A stretch of DNA of 64,000 nt from an uncultured Collinsella sp. (GCA_900542825.1 UQOY01000003.1:124001-188000), one strand, 5' to 3'. Positions 34,997 to 44,443 are shown, counted from the first letter of the stretch. Notes: generated by a model from the sequence alone, not told the origin. Translations and numbers: made by a program.

Positions 34997-36022
34997 CTAC
35001 TCGCAGAGCAGCTTAGCGATCTGGACGGCGTTGGTTGCCGCGCCCTTACGGATTTGGTCGCCGCAGCACCAGAAGGTGATGCCACACGCGGCCTCGGGGT
35101 TCGAGATGTCGCGACGCACGCGGCCGGCCCAAATCAGGTCCTGGTCGGAGGTGTCCATCGGCATGGGGAAGCGATCGTGCGCATCCTCGGCGCTCATGTC
35201 GTCAACCAGCTTCACACCCGGAGCGGCAGCCAGCGCAGCACGAGCCTCCTCAACCGTGATGTCACGCTCGAACTCGAGCGTAATGCTCTCGGAGTGCGAA
35301 CGCAGCACGGGCACGCGCACACAGGTGCAGTTCACGCGCAGCTCGGGCAGATGCATGATCTTGCGGCCCTCGTTTTGCAACTTCATCTCCTCGGAGGTAA
35401 AGCCCTCCTCCTTGACGCCGCCAATCTGCGGAATCAGGTTGCTCGCGAGCTGGGCGGCAAACGCGCGCGGCTCGGGAATCTCCTCGCCACGGCCCAGGGC
35501 GGCCAGCTGAGCCTCGAGCTCTGCCATGCCGGGAGCGCCGGCACCCGAAGCAGCCTGATACGTCGAGACGATCATGCGCTTCACGCCGGCAAGCTGATGC
35601 AGCGGCCACGTAGGAACCAGGCCGATGATGGTCGCGCAGTTGGGATTGGCGATCAGGCCGTGATGCCACTTGATGTCGTCGGCATTGATCTCAGGCACAA
35701 CCAGCGGCACTTCGGGATCCATGCGGAAGGCGTGACTGTTGTCGACCACGACGGCGCCGCGCTTGACGGCCTCGGGCAGCAGCTCCTTGGCGATATCGTC
35801 GCCGGCAGCGCCGAGCACGATGTCGCAGCCCTCAAAGGCCTCGGGGCAAGCTTCCTCAATCGCAACCTGCTCGCCGCGGAACTCAACGGTCTTGCCCGCA
35901 GAGCGCGCGCTCGCCAGCAGCTTGAGCTTGCCAACCGGAAACTCCTGCTCGTTGAGGCACTCGAGCATCTGGGTGCCCACGGCTCCCGTCGCGCCCAAAA
36001 TAGCAACCGTGTACTGTTTCAT
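34997..36022 (-). CDS. asd: Aspartate-semialdehyde dehydrogenase
   Basis: 341 residues. NADP-binding start TVAILGATGAVGTQMLECL, catalytic Cys in LIANPNCATIIGLVPTWPLH, STYQAASGAGAPGMAEL and VRVPVLRSHSESITLEF all match. It reduces aspartyl phosphate to the semialdehyde, the branch point to lysine, threonine and methionine. The start MKQYTVAILG follows GGGGGAAGC. It lies 174 bp after lysC on the same strand, consistent with joint expression of the first two pathway steps. Confidence 0.95.
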   Translation of the reverse strand: MKQYTVAILGATGAVGTQMLECLNEQEFPVGKLKLLASARSAGKTVEFRGEQVAIEEACPEAFEGCDIVLGAAGDDIAKELLPEAVKRGAVVVDNSHAFRMDPEVPLVVPEINADDIKWHHGLIANPNCATIIGLVPTWPLHQLAGVKRMIVSTYQAASGAGAPGMAELEAQLAALGRGEEIPEPRAFAAQLASNLIPQIGGVKEEGFTSEEMKLQNEGRKIMHLPELRVNCTCVRVPVLRSHSESITLEFERDITVEEARAALAAAPGVKLVDDMSAEDAHDRFPMPMDTSDQDLIWAGRVRRDISNPEAACGITFWCCGDQIRKGAATNAVQIAKLLCE

Positions 36023-36153
36023 GCTTCCCCCTTTAAAGGTTTTGGCTTTTGCCCGCACGCCGAGCAGGCCGATTGTTGTTGCCAGTGTATACAAGAACGG
36101 GGCGGACACGAAACCCGCCCCGTCGAAACGAAACCGAAACGAAACGCCCCGCC

Positions 36154-36185
36154 GTAGATTTTTGAGACATGACCCAAAAATCTAC
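36154..36185. repeat. Hairpin F, copy 1 (lysC-asd gap)
   Basis: GTAGATTTTTG and CAAAAATCTAC form 11-bp arms around AGACATGACC. Related sequences occur at 54262-54291 and 54335-54369. It may reduce readthrough from lysC into asd. Confidence 0.65.
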
Positions 36186-36196
36186 CGGGATAGCAG

Positions 36197-37585
36197 CTAC
36201 TTGTGGAGCGAAGCCAGGGCGGGATCGGCCGGCGCGGGAGCTTCCAGGTCGGAGACCTTCACAATGCCGTTTTCGTCGGAGAAGGCACGGTAAATGGTCT
36301 GAATCGCCAGGTCGAAGTCCTTCTCCTCGACACCGATAATGATGTTGATCTCGTCGCAGCTCTGCGAAATCATACGCACGCTCACGCCGGCCTGACCAAG
36401 CATGCCAAACAGGTGGCCCGAGATACCTGCGCGGCCGCGCAGGTTACGGCCGACGGTCGCGATGAGCGCCAAGCCCTCGACAACCTCGATCTCGAGCGGC
36501 TCGACCTCCTGCTGAATGTCGCCCACGAGTGAGTACAGCGAATCGTGCACATCCTGCTCCTGCACCACGGCGCCAAAGCGGTCGACGCCGGTGGGCATAT
36601 GCTCGACGGAAACGTCATAGCGCTCGAAGACCGAAAGCGCGCGGCGCATAAAGCCGACGCGCGGCTTGGTGCGGTCGCGGGCCACGTTGATGGCGACAAA
36701 GCCGCGCTTGCCGGTCACGCCGGTAATGATGGGCTCCGCCTCGCCCTCATCAGCCGTCTCGCTAATGATGGTGCCGGGGTCCTGCGGCGCATTGGTGTTC
36801 TTGATGACCAGCGGAATACCCGCCTCGCGCACGGGGAACACGGCTTCCTCGTGCAGGACGCTTGCGCCCATGTACGAAAGCTCGCGCAGCTCCTCGTAGG
36901 TAACGCGCGCAATGGGCTGAGCCTCGGGAACAATACGCGGATCGGCAGAATAGAAGCCCGAGACGTCGGTCCAGTTCTCGTACAGGTCGGCGCCCAGACA
37001 CTTGGCCAAGATCGAGCCCGAGATATCGCCGCCGCCACGGTCGAGCAGCTTGATCTGCCCCTCACGCGTCGCGCCATAGAAGCCGGGCATAACAAAGCCG
37101 CCTTGCTGACCGTACTCCTGCACCAGCTCGGAGGTGCGGTTCATGCTGAGCGTACCGTCGTGATGGAACGCCACAACCGTCGCGGCGTCCAGGAACGGCA
37201 GACCCAGGTACTCGGACATCAGGCGAGCGGTGAAGTACTCGCCACGACTCACGAGCTCCTCGGTGGAGTAGCCGCCCGAGCGGGCGCGCTCGGCAAAGGC
37301 CGCGAACTCTTCGCGGATGGGATAGGTGAGCTCCAGCTCGTCAGCGATATCAAAATAGCGCTGGCCAATGTCCTCGAGCAGCTCCTCACACGACACGTGA
37401 TATTTAACGTGCGCGTTAACCAAGTAAAGCAGGTCGGTCACCTTGGTGTCGCCCTTAAAGCGGCGACCGCAGGCGGAAACCACCACGAAACGGCGGGCAG
37501 GGTCGGCATCGACGATGGCCTTGATCTTCTTGAAGTGTTCGGCGTCGGCGACCGACGAGCCGCCAAACTTGGCAATTTTTATCAT
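36197..37585 (-). CDS. lysC: Aspartate kinase (monofunctional, with ACT domains)
   Basis: 462 residues: KIAKFGGSSVADAEHFKKIK at the N-terminus, SRGEYFTARLMSEYLG, LDRGGGDISGSILAKCLGAD and NWTDVSGFYSADPRIVPEA in the kinase domain, then two ACT domains from about residue 295 (FVAINVARDRTKPRVGFMRR; ALIATVGRNLRGRAGISGHL). It makes aspartyl phosphate and is probably feedback-inhibited through the ACT domains by lysine or threonine. It is divergent from thrC with only 103 bp between the starts; no lysine riboswitch is visible there. Confidence 0.95.
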   Translation of the reverse strand: MIKIAKFGGSSVADAEHFKKIKAIVDADPARRFVVVSACGRRFKGDTKVTDLLYLVNAHVKYHVSCEELLEDIGQRYFDIADELELTYPIREEFAAFAERARSGGYSTEELVSRGEYFTARLMSEYLGLPFLDAATVVAFHHDGTLSMNRTSELVQEYGQQGGFVMPGFYGATREGQIKLLDRGGGDISGSILAKCLGADLYENWTDVSGFYSADPRIVPEAQPIARVTYEELRELSYMGASVLHEEAVFPVREAGIPLVIKNTNAPQDPGTIISETADEGEAEPIITGVTGKRGFVAINVARDRTKPRVGFMRRALSVFERYDVSVEHMPTGVDRFGAVVQEQDVHDSLYSLVGDIQQEVEPLEIEVVEGLALIATVGRNLRGRAGISGHLFGMLGQAGVSVRMISQSCDEINIIIGVEEKDFDLAIQTIYRAFSDENGIVKVSDLEAPAPADPALASLHK

Positions 37586-37688
37586 GGCGTGGAGGTTACC
37601 TTTCTAAAAGCCTCTGCAAACCTGTTTTGCGCGCTCTGATACCATGGGTTCACCGATTGGGACCAAGGTATCCGAGGAGCACTGTTAT

Positions 37689-39206
37689 ATGGGAACTTAT
37701 CATAGTACACGAGGACGCACTTTATCATGCTCAAGTAAGGTGGCAATCCGCACCGGCATCGCTCCCGACGGGGGTTTGTTTGTCTCGGACGAGCTTGGCA
37801 CCCAGCAGGTCGATATCAGCTCGCTTGCCCATAAATCGTACTTTGAAATCGCTCAAAATGTGTTGGGAATGTTACTGAACGATTACACGGACGAAGAAAT
37901 TTCGGCCTGCGTGAATGAGGCTTACCGCGGTACGTTTGCAAGCGATGAGGTCACGCCGCTCGTCAAACTCGACGCAGCGCCGGGCACCGACGCTCCTCAA
38001 ACCTATGTGATGGAGCTCTTTGGCGGCCCCACGAGTGCCTTTAAGGACGTCGCTCTGCAGATGCTCCCCCGCCTCATGGCCCGCACTTCCGCCAAGGACG
38101 GCGGCGCCGAGCGCATCATGATCGTCACTGCCACGTCGGGCGACACGGGCAAGGCCGCACTCGCCGGCTTTGCCGACGCCCCGGGCACGGGCATCACCGT
38201 CTTTTATCCCGAGGGCAAAGTCAGCCGCGTGCAGAATCTGCAGATGTCCACTCAGGAGGGCAATAACGTCGCCGTCTGCGGCATCCGCGGCAACTTCGAT
38301 GACGCCCAGAGCGCCGTCAAGCGCATCTTTGCCGATAAGGAGCTTGCCGAGCGTCTTGAGGCCGCCGGCACAGTACTTTCGAGCGCCAACTCCATCAACG
38401 TCGGCCGCCTGGTGCCGCAAGTCGTCTACTACTTTGCCGCCTATGCGCAGCTGCTGCGCGCCGGCGCCATCGAGGCCGGCGACGCCGTGGAGTTCTGCGT
38501 ACCGACCGGCAACTTTGGCGATATCCTGGCCGGCTACTACGCCAAGCGCATGGGTCTGCCCGTCGCCAAGCTCATCGTCGCGAGCGACAAGAACAACGTT
38601 CTTGCTGACTTCCTGACCACCGGCGTCTACGACCGCAACCGTCCGTTCTTCACGACCATCTCGCCGTCGATGGACATCCTTATCAGCTCTAACCTGGAGC
38701 GCATGTTGTACTTCCTGTCCGATGGCGACTGCGAACTCGTTGCCGGCCTTATGGAGCAGCTGGCACAGACTGGTCGCTACGAGGTGCCCGCCGAGCTGCT
38801 GGCCAAGATCCAGAGCGTGTTTGGCTGCGGCTGGGCCAGCGAGGACGAGGTCCGCGCTGCCATCAAGAGCTGCTGGGACGCCAACGGCTACGTGATCGAC
38901 CCGCACACCGCTTGCGGCTATCACGTCTTTGAAAAGGTCGCTCCCGCCGAGGGCGCCAAAGCCCGCGTGCTGCTTTCGACCGCAAGCCCCTACAAGTTCC
39001 CGCGCGCCTGCTGCGACGCCCTGGGCCTCGACGTTCCCGAGGATGATTTTGAGGCTATGCGTGTACTCGAGCAGGCCACCAACACGGTCGCCCCGACCCA
39101 GCTCGCCGAGCTCGAGTCCAAACCCGTCCGCTTCGAAGACGTCTGCGACGTAGCCGACATGGCCAACTACGTCGAGTCCGCAGCAAAAAAGATGGCTACC
39201 AACTAA
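37689..39206 (+). CDS. thrC: Threonine synthase
   Basis: About 505 residues. The N-terminal domain starts MGTYHSTRG; the PLP lysine is in LFGGPTSAFKDVALQMLPRL, with IVTATSGDTGKAALAGF and VPTGNFGDILAGYYAKRMG also matching. It converts O-phosphohomoserine to threonine. The start was chosen because GAGGAG lies 9 nt before it; a longer frame adds 15 residues without a ribosome site. thrB follows after 203 bp. Confidence 0.95.
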   Translation: MGTYHSTRGRTLSCSSKVAIRTGIAPDGGLFVSDELGTQQVDISSLAHKSYFEIAQNVLGMLLNDYTDEEISACVNEAYRGTFASDEVTPLVKLDAAPGTDAPQTYVMELFGGPTSAFKDVALQMLPRLMARTSAKDGGAERIMIVTATSGDTGKAALAGFADAPGTGITVFYPEGKVSRVQNLQMSTQEGNNVAVCGIRGNFDDAQSAVKRIFADKELAERLEAAGTVLSSANSINVGRLVPQVVYYFAAYAQLLRAGAIEAGDAVEFCVPTGNFGDILAGYYAKRMGLPVAKLIVASDKNNVLADFLTTGVYDRNRPFFTTISPSMDILISSNLERMLYFLSDGDCELVAGLMEQLAQTGRYEVPAELLAKIQSVFGCGWASEDEVRAAIKSCWDANGYVIDPHTACGYHVFEKVAPAEGAKARVLLSTASPYKFPRACCDALGLDVPEDDFEAMRVLEQATNTVAPTQLAELESKPVRFEDVCDVADMANYVESAAKKMATN

Positions 39207-39219
39207 ACCCCTTATTAAG

Positions 39220-39250
39220 CGCCGGCGAAAGCCGGCGCACCTTCTTTTAT
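39220..39250 (+). terminator. Terminator after thrC
   Basis: GCGCCGGC-GAAA-GCCGGCGC, with a GNRA-type tetraloop, is followed by ACCTTCTTTT. It lies 13 nt after the thrC stop, so thrB may have its own promoter. Confidence 0.85.
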
Positions 39251-39284
39251 CAGATAACCCCCGGGATGATGACGAACGTGCACA

Positions 39285-39396
39285 GCGTGCCTGGCTGTTT
39301 AGTTCGTCGCGAGTTCCGCACGCAAAGGAAAGCACTTAATGTGCTTTCCGTCTTGCGCAGGACTGCCCGAGCAGCGAACTAAACAGCCAGGCACGC
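39285..39396 (-). repeat. Nested long hairpin D, variant copy 5 (thrB leader)
   Basis: Perfect 22-bp outer arms (39285-39306 and 39375-39396) and inner GGAAAGCAC/GTGCTTTCC. The internal loop on the minus strand is GTCCTG against TGCGGAA, with a CGCAA/TTGCG helix next to it. Unlike the other four copies it is antisense to the gene before it, and it ends 13 nt before the thrB start codon, touching the ribosome-binding region. Confidence 0.65.
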
Positions 39397-39409
39397 CAGG
39401 AGGACTCAC

Positions 39410-40291
39410 ATGATCAAGATCACCGTCCCAGCAACAAGCGCCAACCTAGGCATCGGCTACGACACCCTCGGCATGGCCGTCAGCCTCTACTCTCACTTCA
39501 CCTTCGAGCGCGCCGACAAGCTCACCATCACGGGTTGCCCCGAAGAGTTCCAAAACGAGAACAACCTGGTCTATGTGAGCTTTGTCGATGCACTGGCCGC
39601 CTGGGGCGAGCCGGCCTTCCCCGTCGCTATCGACATTCAGACCGACGTGCCCGTCGCCCGCGGCCTGGGTTCCAGCTCCACCTGCGTCGTCGCCGGCATC
39701 ATGGCTGCCGCCGCGCTGACAGGCCACACCGTCGACCGCGCCGAGCTCGTCCGCATCGCCACCGAGGTCGAGGGCCATCCCGATAACGTCGCCCCCGCCA
39801 TCCTGGGCGGCGCCGTCTGCTCTTTTACGCCAACCGATTCGCTTCCCCAGTGTCTACGCTACGAGGTGAGCGATCGCTTGCGTTTTATTACCGTGATTCC
39901 GCCCTACGAGGTACATACGAGCGAGGCGCGCAAGGTCGTGCCGCAGGAGATTCCGCTCTCCACCGCCGTATGGCAAATGGGCCGCATCGCCGGCATGACG
40001 CGCGGCCTGGAGACCGGCGACCTTGACCTGATTGCCGCTGCCAACGACGACCGCATCCAGGAACCCTATCGCCGCCGCCTCATCCCCGACTACAACGCCG
40101 TGCGCGACACCTGCCTTAACGGCGGCGCCAAGACCATCTGGATCAGTGGCTCTGGCTCGACCCTCATGGCCGTGACTGACGACACCATCGTGGCGAAGTT
40201 CCTGCAGGTCAAGCTGCGTGAGCAGTTCCCCAAGTGCGACACGCACATTCTGACGTGCGACACCGAGGGCGCTCAAATCGAGTACCTGTAG
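39410..40291 (+). CDS. thrB: Homoserine kinase
   Basis: 293 residues of the GHMP kinase family: ITVPATSANLGIGYDTLGMA, ATP loop PVARGLGSSSTCVVAGIMAA, EGHPDNVAPAILGG and the C-terminal WISGSGSTLMAV. It makes O-phosphohomoserine for ThrC. The ATG follows AGGAGG. Homoserine dehydrogenase, needed between Asd and ThrB, is not in this window. Confidence 0.95.
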   Translation: MIKITVPATSANLGIGYDTLGMAVSLYSHFTFERADKLTITGCPEEFQNENNLVYVSFVDALAAWGEPAFPVAIDIQTDVPVARGLGSSSTCVVAGIMAAAALTGHTVDRAELVRIATEVEGHPDNVAPAILGGAVCSFTPTDSLPQCLRYEVSDRLRFITVIPPYEVHTSEARKVVPQEIPLSTAVWQMGRIAGMTRGLETGDLDLIAAANDDRIQEPYRRRLIPDYNAVRDTCLNGGAKTIWISGSGSTLMAVTDDTIVAKFLQVKLREQFPKCDTHILTCDTEGAQIEYL

Positions 40292-40312
40292 ACATCGCCG
40301 ATCGGTCTGTCC

Positions 40313-40441
40313 GGGCCACCCAGGGGCATCCCCCTAAAAACGTCCTCGCACTTGAGGCCCACTTATCCTGCTCCTTCGGAGCTGCAGATAAGCGGGCCTC
40401 GTGCTGCGGAATGTTTTTAAGGGGATGCCCTTGGGTGGCCC
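40313..40441 (+). repeat. Nested long hairpin D, copy 3 (after thrB)
   Basis: Outer arms of 28 bp (26 matches) at 40313-40340 and 40414-40441 and inner AGGCCCACTTATC/GATAAGCGGGCCT. The internal loop is CGTCCTC against TGCGGAA, with a GCAC/GTGC helix beside it. It begins 21 nt after the thrB stop, in sense orientation. The remaining gap to engB holds nothing recognisable. Confidence 0.85.
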
Positions 40442-40549
40442 TATGGCAACGTGGCTAGCGATGTCTACAGGGACCCACGCTTTGAAGGGGCGCCGGGCTG
40501 AAATTATGGCTTTTTATTGATAGGGGCTCTTGCTAGATTGGGGCACTTA

Positions 40550-41140
40550 TTAGAGGCAGGCCTCGGCAATGCGGCGCTTGAGTTCGTCGATGCCGGTGCC
40601 GGTCTGGGAGCTCGTAATGATTACGTTTTCGGCCGGGACGTTGAGCTGCTTTTTGATGGCTGCTGCCTGGCGGGCCTGCTGGGTGCGGCTGAGCTTGTCG
40701 GCCTTGGTGAGGCAGACGATAAAGTTGAACTCGTTGCCCTGCAGGTAGTCGATCATGTCATGGTCGAGCTTACTGGGATCATGGCGAATGTCCACCAGCG
40801 ACACAACCAGGTTAAAGCTGCGCTCGGAGTCGAAGAAATCGCCAATGAGCTCGGCCCAGCGATCGCGCTCAGCTTTGGAGCGACGGGCGAAACCGTAACC
40901 CGGCAGGTCCACAAAGTGCACGTCGTCGGCCTCGAAGAAATTGATATTGCTCGTCTTACCCGGCGTACTCGAAACCTTGACCAGGTTCTTGCGGCCAAAA
41001 AGCTTGTTCATGATGGACGACTTGCCCACATTTGAGCGGCCAACGAAGCTCACCTCGGGACAGGTGGACTCGGGGATCTGCGAAACCTTGCCGTAGCTGG
41101 CGACGAACTTGGCAAGCTGGTAGTTAATGGAATCGGCCAT
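40550..41140 (-). CDS. engB: Ribosome biogenesis GTPase YsxC/EngB
   Basis: 196 residues. G1 SFVGRSNVGKSSIMNKLFGR, G2/G3 TPGKTSNINFF and FVDLPGYGFARRSKAERDRW, G4 FIVCLTKADKLSR, G5 near IITSSQTGTGIDEL. It helps assemble the large ribosomal subunit. The start MADSINYQLAKF follows AAGGAG, which rules out a 43-residue longer frame. Confidence 0.94.
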   Translation of the reverse strand: MADSINYQLAKFVASYGKVSQIPESTCPEVSFVGRSNVGKSSIMNKLFGRKNLVKVSSTPGKTSNINFFEADDVHFVDLPGYGFARRSKAERDRWAELIGDFFDSERSFNLVVSLVDIRHDPSKLDHDMIDYLQGNEFNFIVCLTKADKLSRTQQARQAAAIKKQLNVPAENVIITSSQTGTGIDELKRRIAEACL

Positions 41141-41178
41141 GGACACTCCTTGGTCGTAGGTTCTTACAAAAGAGCGCG

Positions 41179-41919
41179 CTAGTAGATAGCAGCGATACGG
41201 CGAACGATATCGAGCGTAATGCCACTCGCGGTACGGGCATACTCGAACAGGTCGAACTCGCGGTCGCAAATCGCATCGTACGCCTCGTCACAATTATCGC
41301 TGATAGCGCGCAGCACCAGGCAATCGACACCATTTTTAGTTGCGACATGGGCAATTGCCGCGCCCTCCATGCCGACACAATCGGCATGCGTCGCCTCAAT
41401 GGCATCATTGCGCATGGCGGCGCCCGTCACAAAGCGGTTACCCGTGGCAATCGTGCCGACCAGGAACTGCTTTGCGCCCTCGTTCGAGGCGGCTGCATCT
41501 GTCGAAGCGTTGACAAAGCCACGTTCAGCAAGCACATCGGCAGCAATATCGACCAGCGCAGGCGTCGAGCCAAACTCCTCGAGCCCCGGTGCAGACTCGG
41601 CGATAAGCGCGGTATCGGTATCTAGATAGCGCAAGCATTTGCCAATGACAACATCGTCGATGTGGAGCTTGGGATTCAGGCCACCTGCGATACCAGAAAA
41701 CACAACTGCCTGTGGAGCATACTTGCTAATGAGGTGCTGTGTTGCGGCGGCAGCGTTTACCGTGCCCATACCCGCCGTCGTGGCGACAATCGACAGGCCG
41801 TCGAGCCCGCCGGCCACAACGTTCAAGCCCGCCTCCTGTACCATGCAAACGTTACTCAACTCTTCCTTAATCTGCATGATCTCTTTTTCGAGCGCACCGA
41901 TAATCGCGATGGTAGCCAT
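41179..41919 (-). CDS. mtnN: 5'-methylthioadenosine/S-adenosylhomocysteine nucleosidase
   Basis: 246 residues: MATIAIIGALEKEIMQIKEE, VVFSGIAGGLNP, GTIATGNRFV and the active-site region CVGMEGAAIAHVATKNGVDC, LVLRAISDNCDE with catalytic Glu and Asp. It cleaves adenine from MTA and SAH, recycling SAM by-products and feeding autoinducer-2 chemistry where LuxS exists. The ATG follows GGGGAATGGC; a TTG four codons upstream is an unlikely start. engB follows on the same strand after 38 nt. Confidence 0.93.
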   Translation of the reverse strand: MATIAIIGALEKEIMQIKEELSNVCMVQEAGLNVVAGGLDGLSIVATTAGMGTVNAAAATQHLISKYAPQAVVFSGIAGGLNPKLHIDDVVIGKCLRYLDTDTALIAESAPGLEEFGSTPALVDIAADVLAERGFVNASTDAAASNEGAKQFLVGTIATGNRFVTGAAMRNDAIEATHADCVGMEGAAIAHVATKNGVDCLVLRAISDNCDEAYDAICDREFDLFEYARTASGITLDIVRRIAAIY

Positions 41920-41997
41920 GCCATTCCCCAAACCTATACGAAATTCTCAACCACGGTATGGTAACAGCATTTTGTTTGACCTCGTCAAACGAACACG

Positions 41998-43116
41998 CTA
42001 GGCCAGCGCAGCTCGGGTATCAAAGAACGCCTTAGCAATCGCAGCCACCAGCTCACTCGAGCGATCGCTCCATGGCATCGATGTCATGATGCTCATGACA
42101 TAGGTACGGTCATCGATGTCGATAAGGCCCGCATCGCATGTCGAATAGCAACCATCCTCGCTAATCCAGCCTGCCTTGTTGCGCACCAAGGCTTGGTCGT
42201 CCGCAATGCCGTCGCGGATAAAGGACCGGGTCGTAGAGGCCAAAAGGCCCGACAGCCATTGCGACGTCTCGCTATCACGGCTCAAATACTCGCTCATCTC
42301 GCGCCACAACTTGGCCGAGGTGCGCGGGCAATAGGTGGGAAAATCACTCATCGGATCGAGTGCGGTATCGTAATCGATGCCAAGACTTGCAATCCAATCC
42401 TCGTAACCGACACGGTCAAACGTCACGCGTAACGCAATAAACGAATCGTTGTCCGAATTAACGACCGCGGCATCGATCAGGTCGCGCACCGTCTGCCAAC
42501 CCATGTTGTAGCCACCATAGGTGCCAAGGGAATCATCGAGTGAAACCTGACCCGTCTCGACCAGAGATTCGCAGATGTACAACGCATAGAGCGCCTTGTA
42601 GCTACTCGCACCGTAAACCTCGACATCGGCGTTATACGTCACACCCTTGCCGCTCGATAGGTCGTAGAACACCACACCCACATCGCCCAGCTCCTGGCCC
42701 CGACTCAGGGCGTCCTGGAGCGCGGCGAGGCTCTCATCCTCCAGGGCGGGAATCTGGTCATCAACCAGTGAGAAGGTCTGCACGGTATCGCCTGAGGGAA
42801 TATCGTTAAAGTCCGCCTTCGAAAGCCTCGTCTTGAGGCTCGCTGTCGACAGGGTTCGGCTTGCGGTGGCTTTAGATTCAGAGACCTTTTCGTTTTGCGT
42901 CTGAACCGTTGACGCATCTGAGTGTGCCATTCGCTCCGACGCGTAGGTTTTGGCGGTAATTCCGAGGATAATAACCGCCAACGTTAGCATCCCAATGGCG
43001 GCAATCTTCGTCACGCGGATGCGAGCGTCAGCAAGGCCACGCGAAGGCGTGCCCTTCGTCTCATATCTGCTGCCATGTTGCGGCACATACTCGTCCCGCG
43101 ATGCGTTGTTTCGCAC
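41998..43116 (-). CDS. Class A beta-lactamase-like serine hydrolase, membrane-anchored
   Basis: 372 residues with one N-terminal membrane anchor (about residues 37-55) after a basic cytoplasmic tail. A Ser/Thr-rich stalk leads to a penicillin-recognising fold: SSYK (Ser171/Lys174) in VYGASSYKALYALY, SDN at 221-223 in AAVVNSDNDSFIALR, and RNKAGWISED, where KTG is replaced by KAG. This fits beta-lactamase2-type envelope enzymes rather than clinical beta-lactamases. The substrate is unknown; peptidoglycan-related activity is plausible. Confidence 0.82.
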   Translation of the reverse strand: MRNNASRDEYVPQHGSRYETKGTPSRGLADARIRVTKIAAIGMLTLAVIILGITAKTYASERMAHSDASTVQTQNEKVSESKATASRTLSTASLKTRLSKADFNDIPSGDTVQTFSLVDDQIPALEDESLAALQDALSRGQELGDVGVVFYDLSSGKGVTYNADVEVYGASSYKALYALYICESLVETGQVSLDDSLGTYGGYNMGWQTVRDLIDAAVVNSDNDSFIALRVTFDRVGYEDWIASLGIDYDTALDPMSDFPTYCPRTSAKLWREMSEYLSRDSETSQWLSGLLASTTRSFIRDGIADDQALVRNKAGWISEDGCYSTCDAGLIDIDDRTYVMSIMTSMPWSDRSSELVAAIAKAFFDTRAALA

Positions 43117-43274
43117 GTGGTCTCCTGGTTGCTACCGTTTATATACGAGCAGCATAATACCGAGCAGGCATTTCTTTCCAAGGATATTCAGCGGCGTTTA
43201 AGACGTCTTTAAAGAAACCACAAGCGTTTTTATCCAAATGGCGCGATTCTGTTGCGCATCTCTACCCAAATCGC

Positions 43275-43342
43275 ACTTGCGGTGGAATAGTTCCTATTTG
43301 GGCGGCATAAGCCGAAAAACAAGAACTATTCCACCGCAACTT
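43275..43342. repeat. Palindromic repeat C, copy 3
   Basis: CTTGCGGTGGAATAGTTC and GAACTATTCCACCGCAA flank a loop of about 28 nt. It is the only recognisable structure in the 43117-43432 gap between pflA and the serine hydrolase gene. Confidence 0.8.
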
Positions 43343-43432
43343 GACGGGGCTCTTTGGCAATCAACTTGGTGCCCAGGGGCACTCATTTAAGTCTGTTCCC
43401 AATGAGTGCCTTTGGGGAGCGAATATGGCACG

Positions 43433-44251
43433 CTATCCGATGGCGTTTTTGAGTTCCGTGCGGCGCTTTTTCATACCCGTCATGACGGCGTTGCGCAGCT
43501 CGGGCATGCGCGCGGTATCCATCTGGGGCACGCCCTCGAGCTTATAGGGAATGCCCAGTTGCTCGTACTTGACGACACCCATCGTGTGATACGGCAGCAT
43601 CTCCAGACCGACCACGTTATGCCACGGGGCAATCAGACGACCGAGTGCCTCGCACTCCTCAACCGTATCGGTAATGCCCGGCACCACCACGTGGCGGATA
43701 ACGACTTTAATCTTGCGACGCGCGAGCTCATCACCAAACGCCAGGATTCGTGTGGGATCGCAACCGGTCAGCTTTTTATGCTCGACGGGATCGGCATGCT
43801 TAATGTCGAGCAGCACCATATCGGTCTCGTTGAGCACAGCATCGAACTTCTCGGGGTGGTTGGGGTCAAACGCATATCCGCAGCTGTCAAGGCAGGTATG
43901 CACGCGGCCATCGGGGTTGTTGTGCATTGCACGGAACAGGTCGGCCAAAAACTCGGGCTGCAGAAGCGGCTCGCCACCCGAAACCGTAATGCCGCCGCTA
44001 CGGTAAAACTCATGGTTACTCTGGAACTCGTCCATAAGGTGCTCGACGGTCACCATGGTGCCGCCTTTAACCGACCAGGTATCGGGATTGTGACAATACG
44101 CGCAGCGCATGGGACAGCCCTGGACAAACACCACAAAGCGGATGCCGGGACCGTCGACCGTACCCATCGTCTCGATCGAATGTACGCGGCCCAGAGCAAA
44201 CGTGGAGTCCTCGGGACGAGCGTCCACACCCTCGAGCGTCATCTCAGCCAT
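43433..44251 (-). CDS. pflA: Pyruvate formate-lyase activating enzyme
   Basis: 272 residues, radical SAM activase. Cluster motif GCPMRCAYCHNPDTW (CxxxCxxC), GGITVSGGEPLLQPEFL, LDSCGYAF and MVLLDIKHADPVEHKKLTG. With SAM it places the glycyl radical on pyruvate formate-lyase. Its target genes, a truncated pflB and a separate glycyl-radical protein, lie 7.2 kb further on; the activase must therefore act on the small protein alone or on the complex. The codon ATGGCTGAGATG is the chosen start. Confidence 0.94.
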   Translation of the reverse strand: MAEMTLEGVDARPEDSTFALGRVHSIETMGTVDGPGIRFVVFVQGCPMRCAYCHNPDTWSVKGGTMVTVEHLMDEFQSNHEFYRSGGITVSGGEPLLQPEFLADLFRAMHNNPDGRVHTCLDSCGYAFDPNHPEKFDAVLNETDMVLLDIKHADPVEHKKLTGCDPTRILAFGDELARRKIKVVIRHVVVPGITDTVEECEALGRLIAPWHNVVGLEMLPYHTMGVVKYEQLGIPYKLEGVPQMDTARMPELRNAVMTGMKKRRTELKNAIG

Positions 44252-44443
44252 TCCCGCTACCTTGCCTCTCTTTGGTTTTAGCTACATAAATGCCAGAGCC
44301 ATTCTAGCCCATACGCTTGCGTTTAAACGTCTCGGGCCAGAGTGGCATGCTTCAATCTGCCCCCTACCGCCATGGCAGGGACTTATATCGATCATATGGC
44401 TGCTGAGCACTCGCGAAAGCGAGAAAATGTTCGTTTGCAGCCT

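Noticed and set aside
37586..37688. Possible lysine riboswitch or T-box before lysC or thrC
   Set aside because: The divergent spacer is only 103 bp and shows neither conserved core, so there is no room for such leaders.
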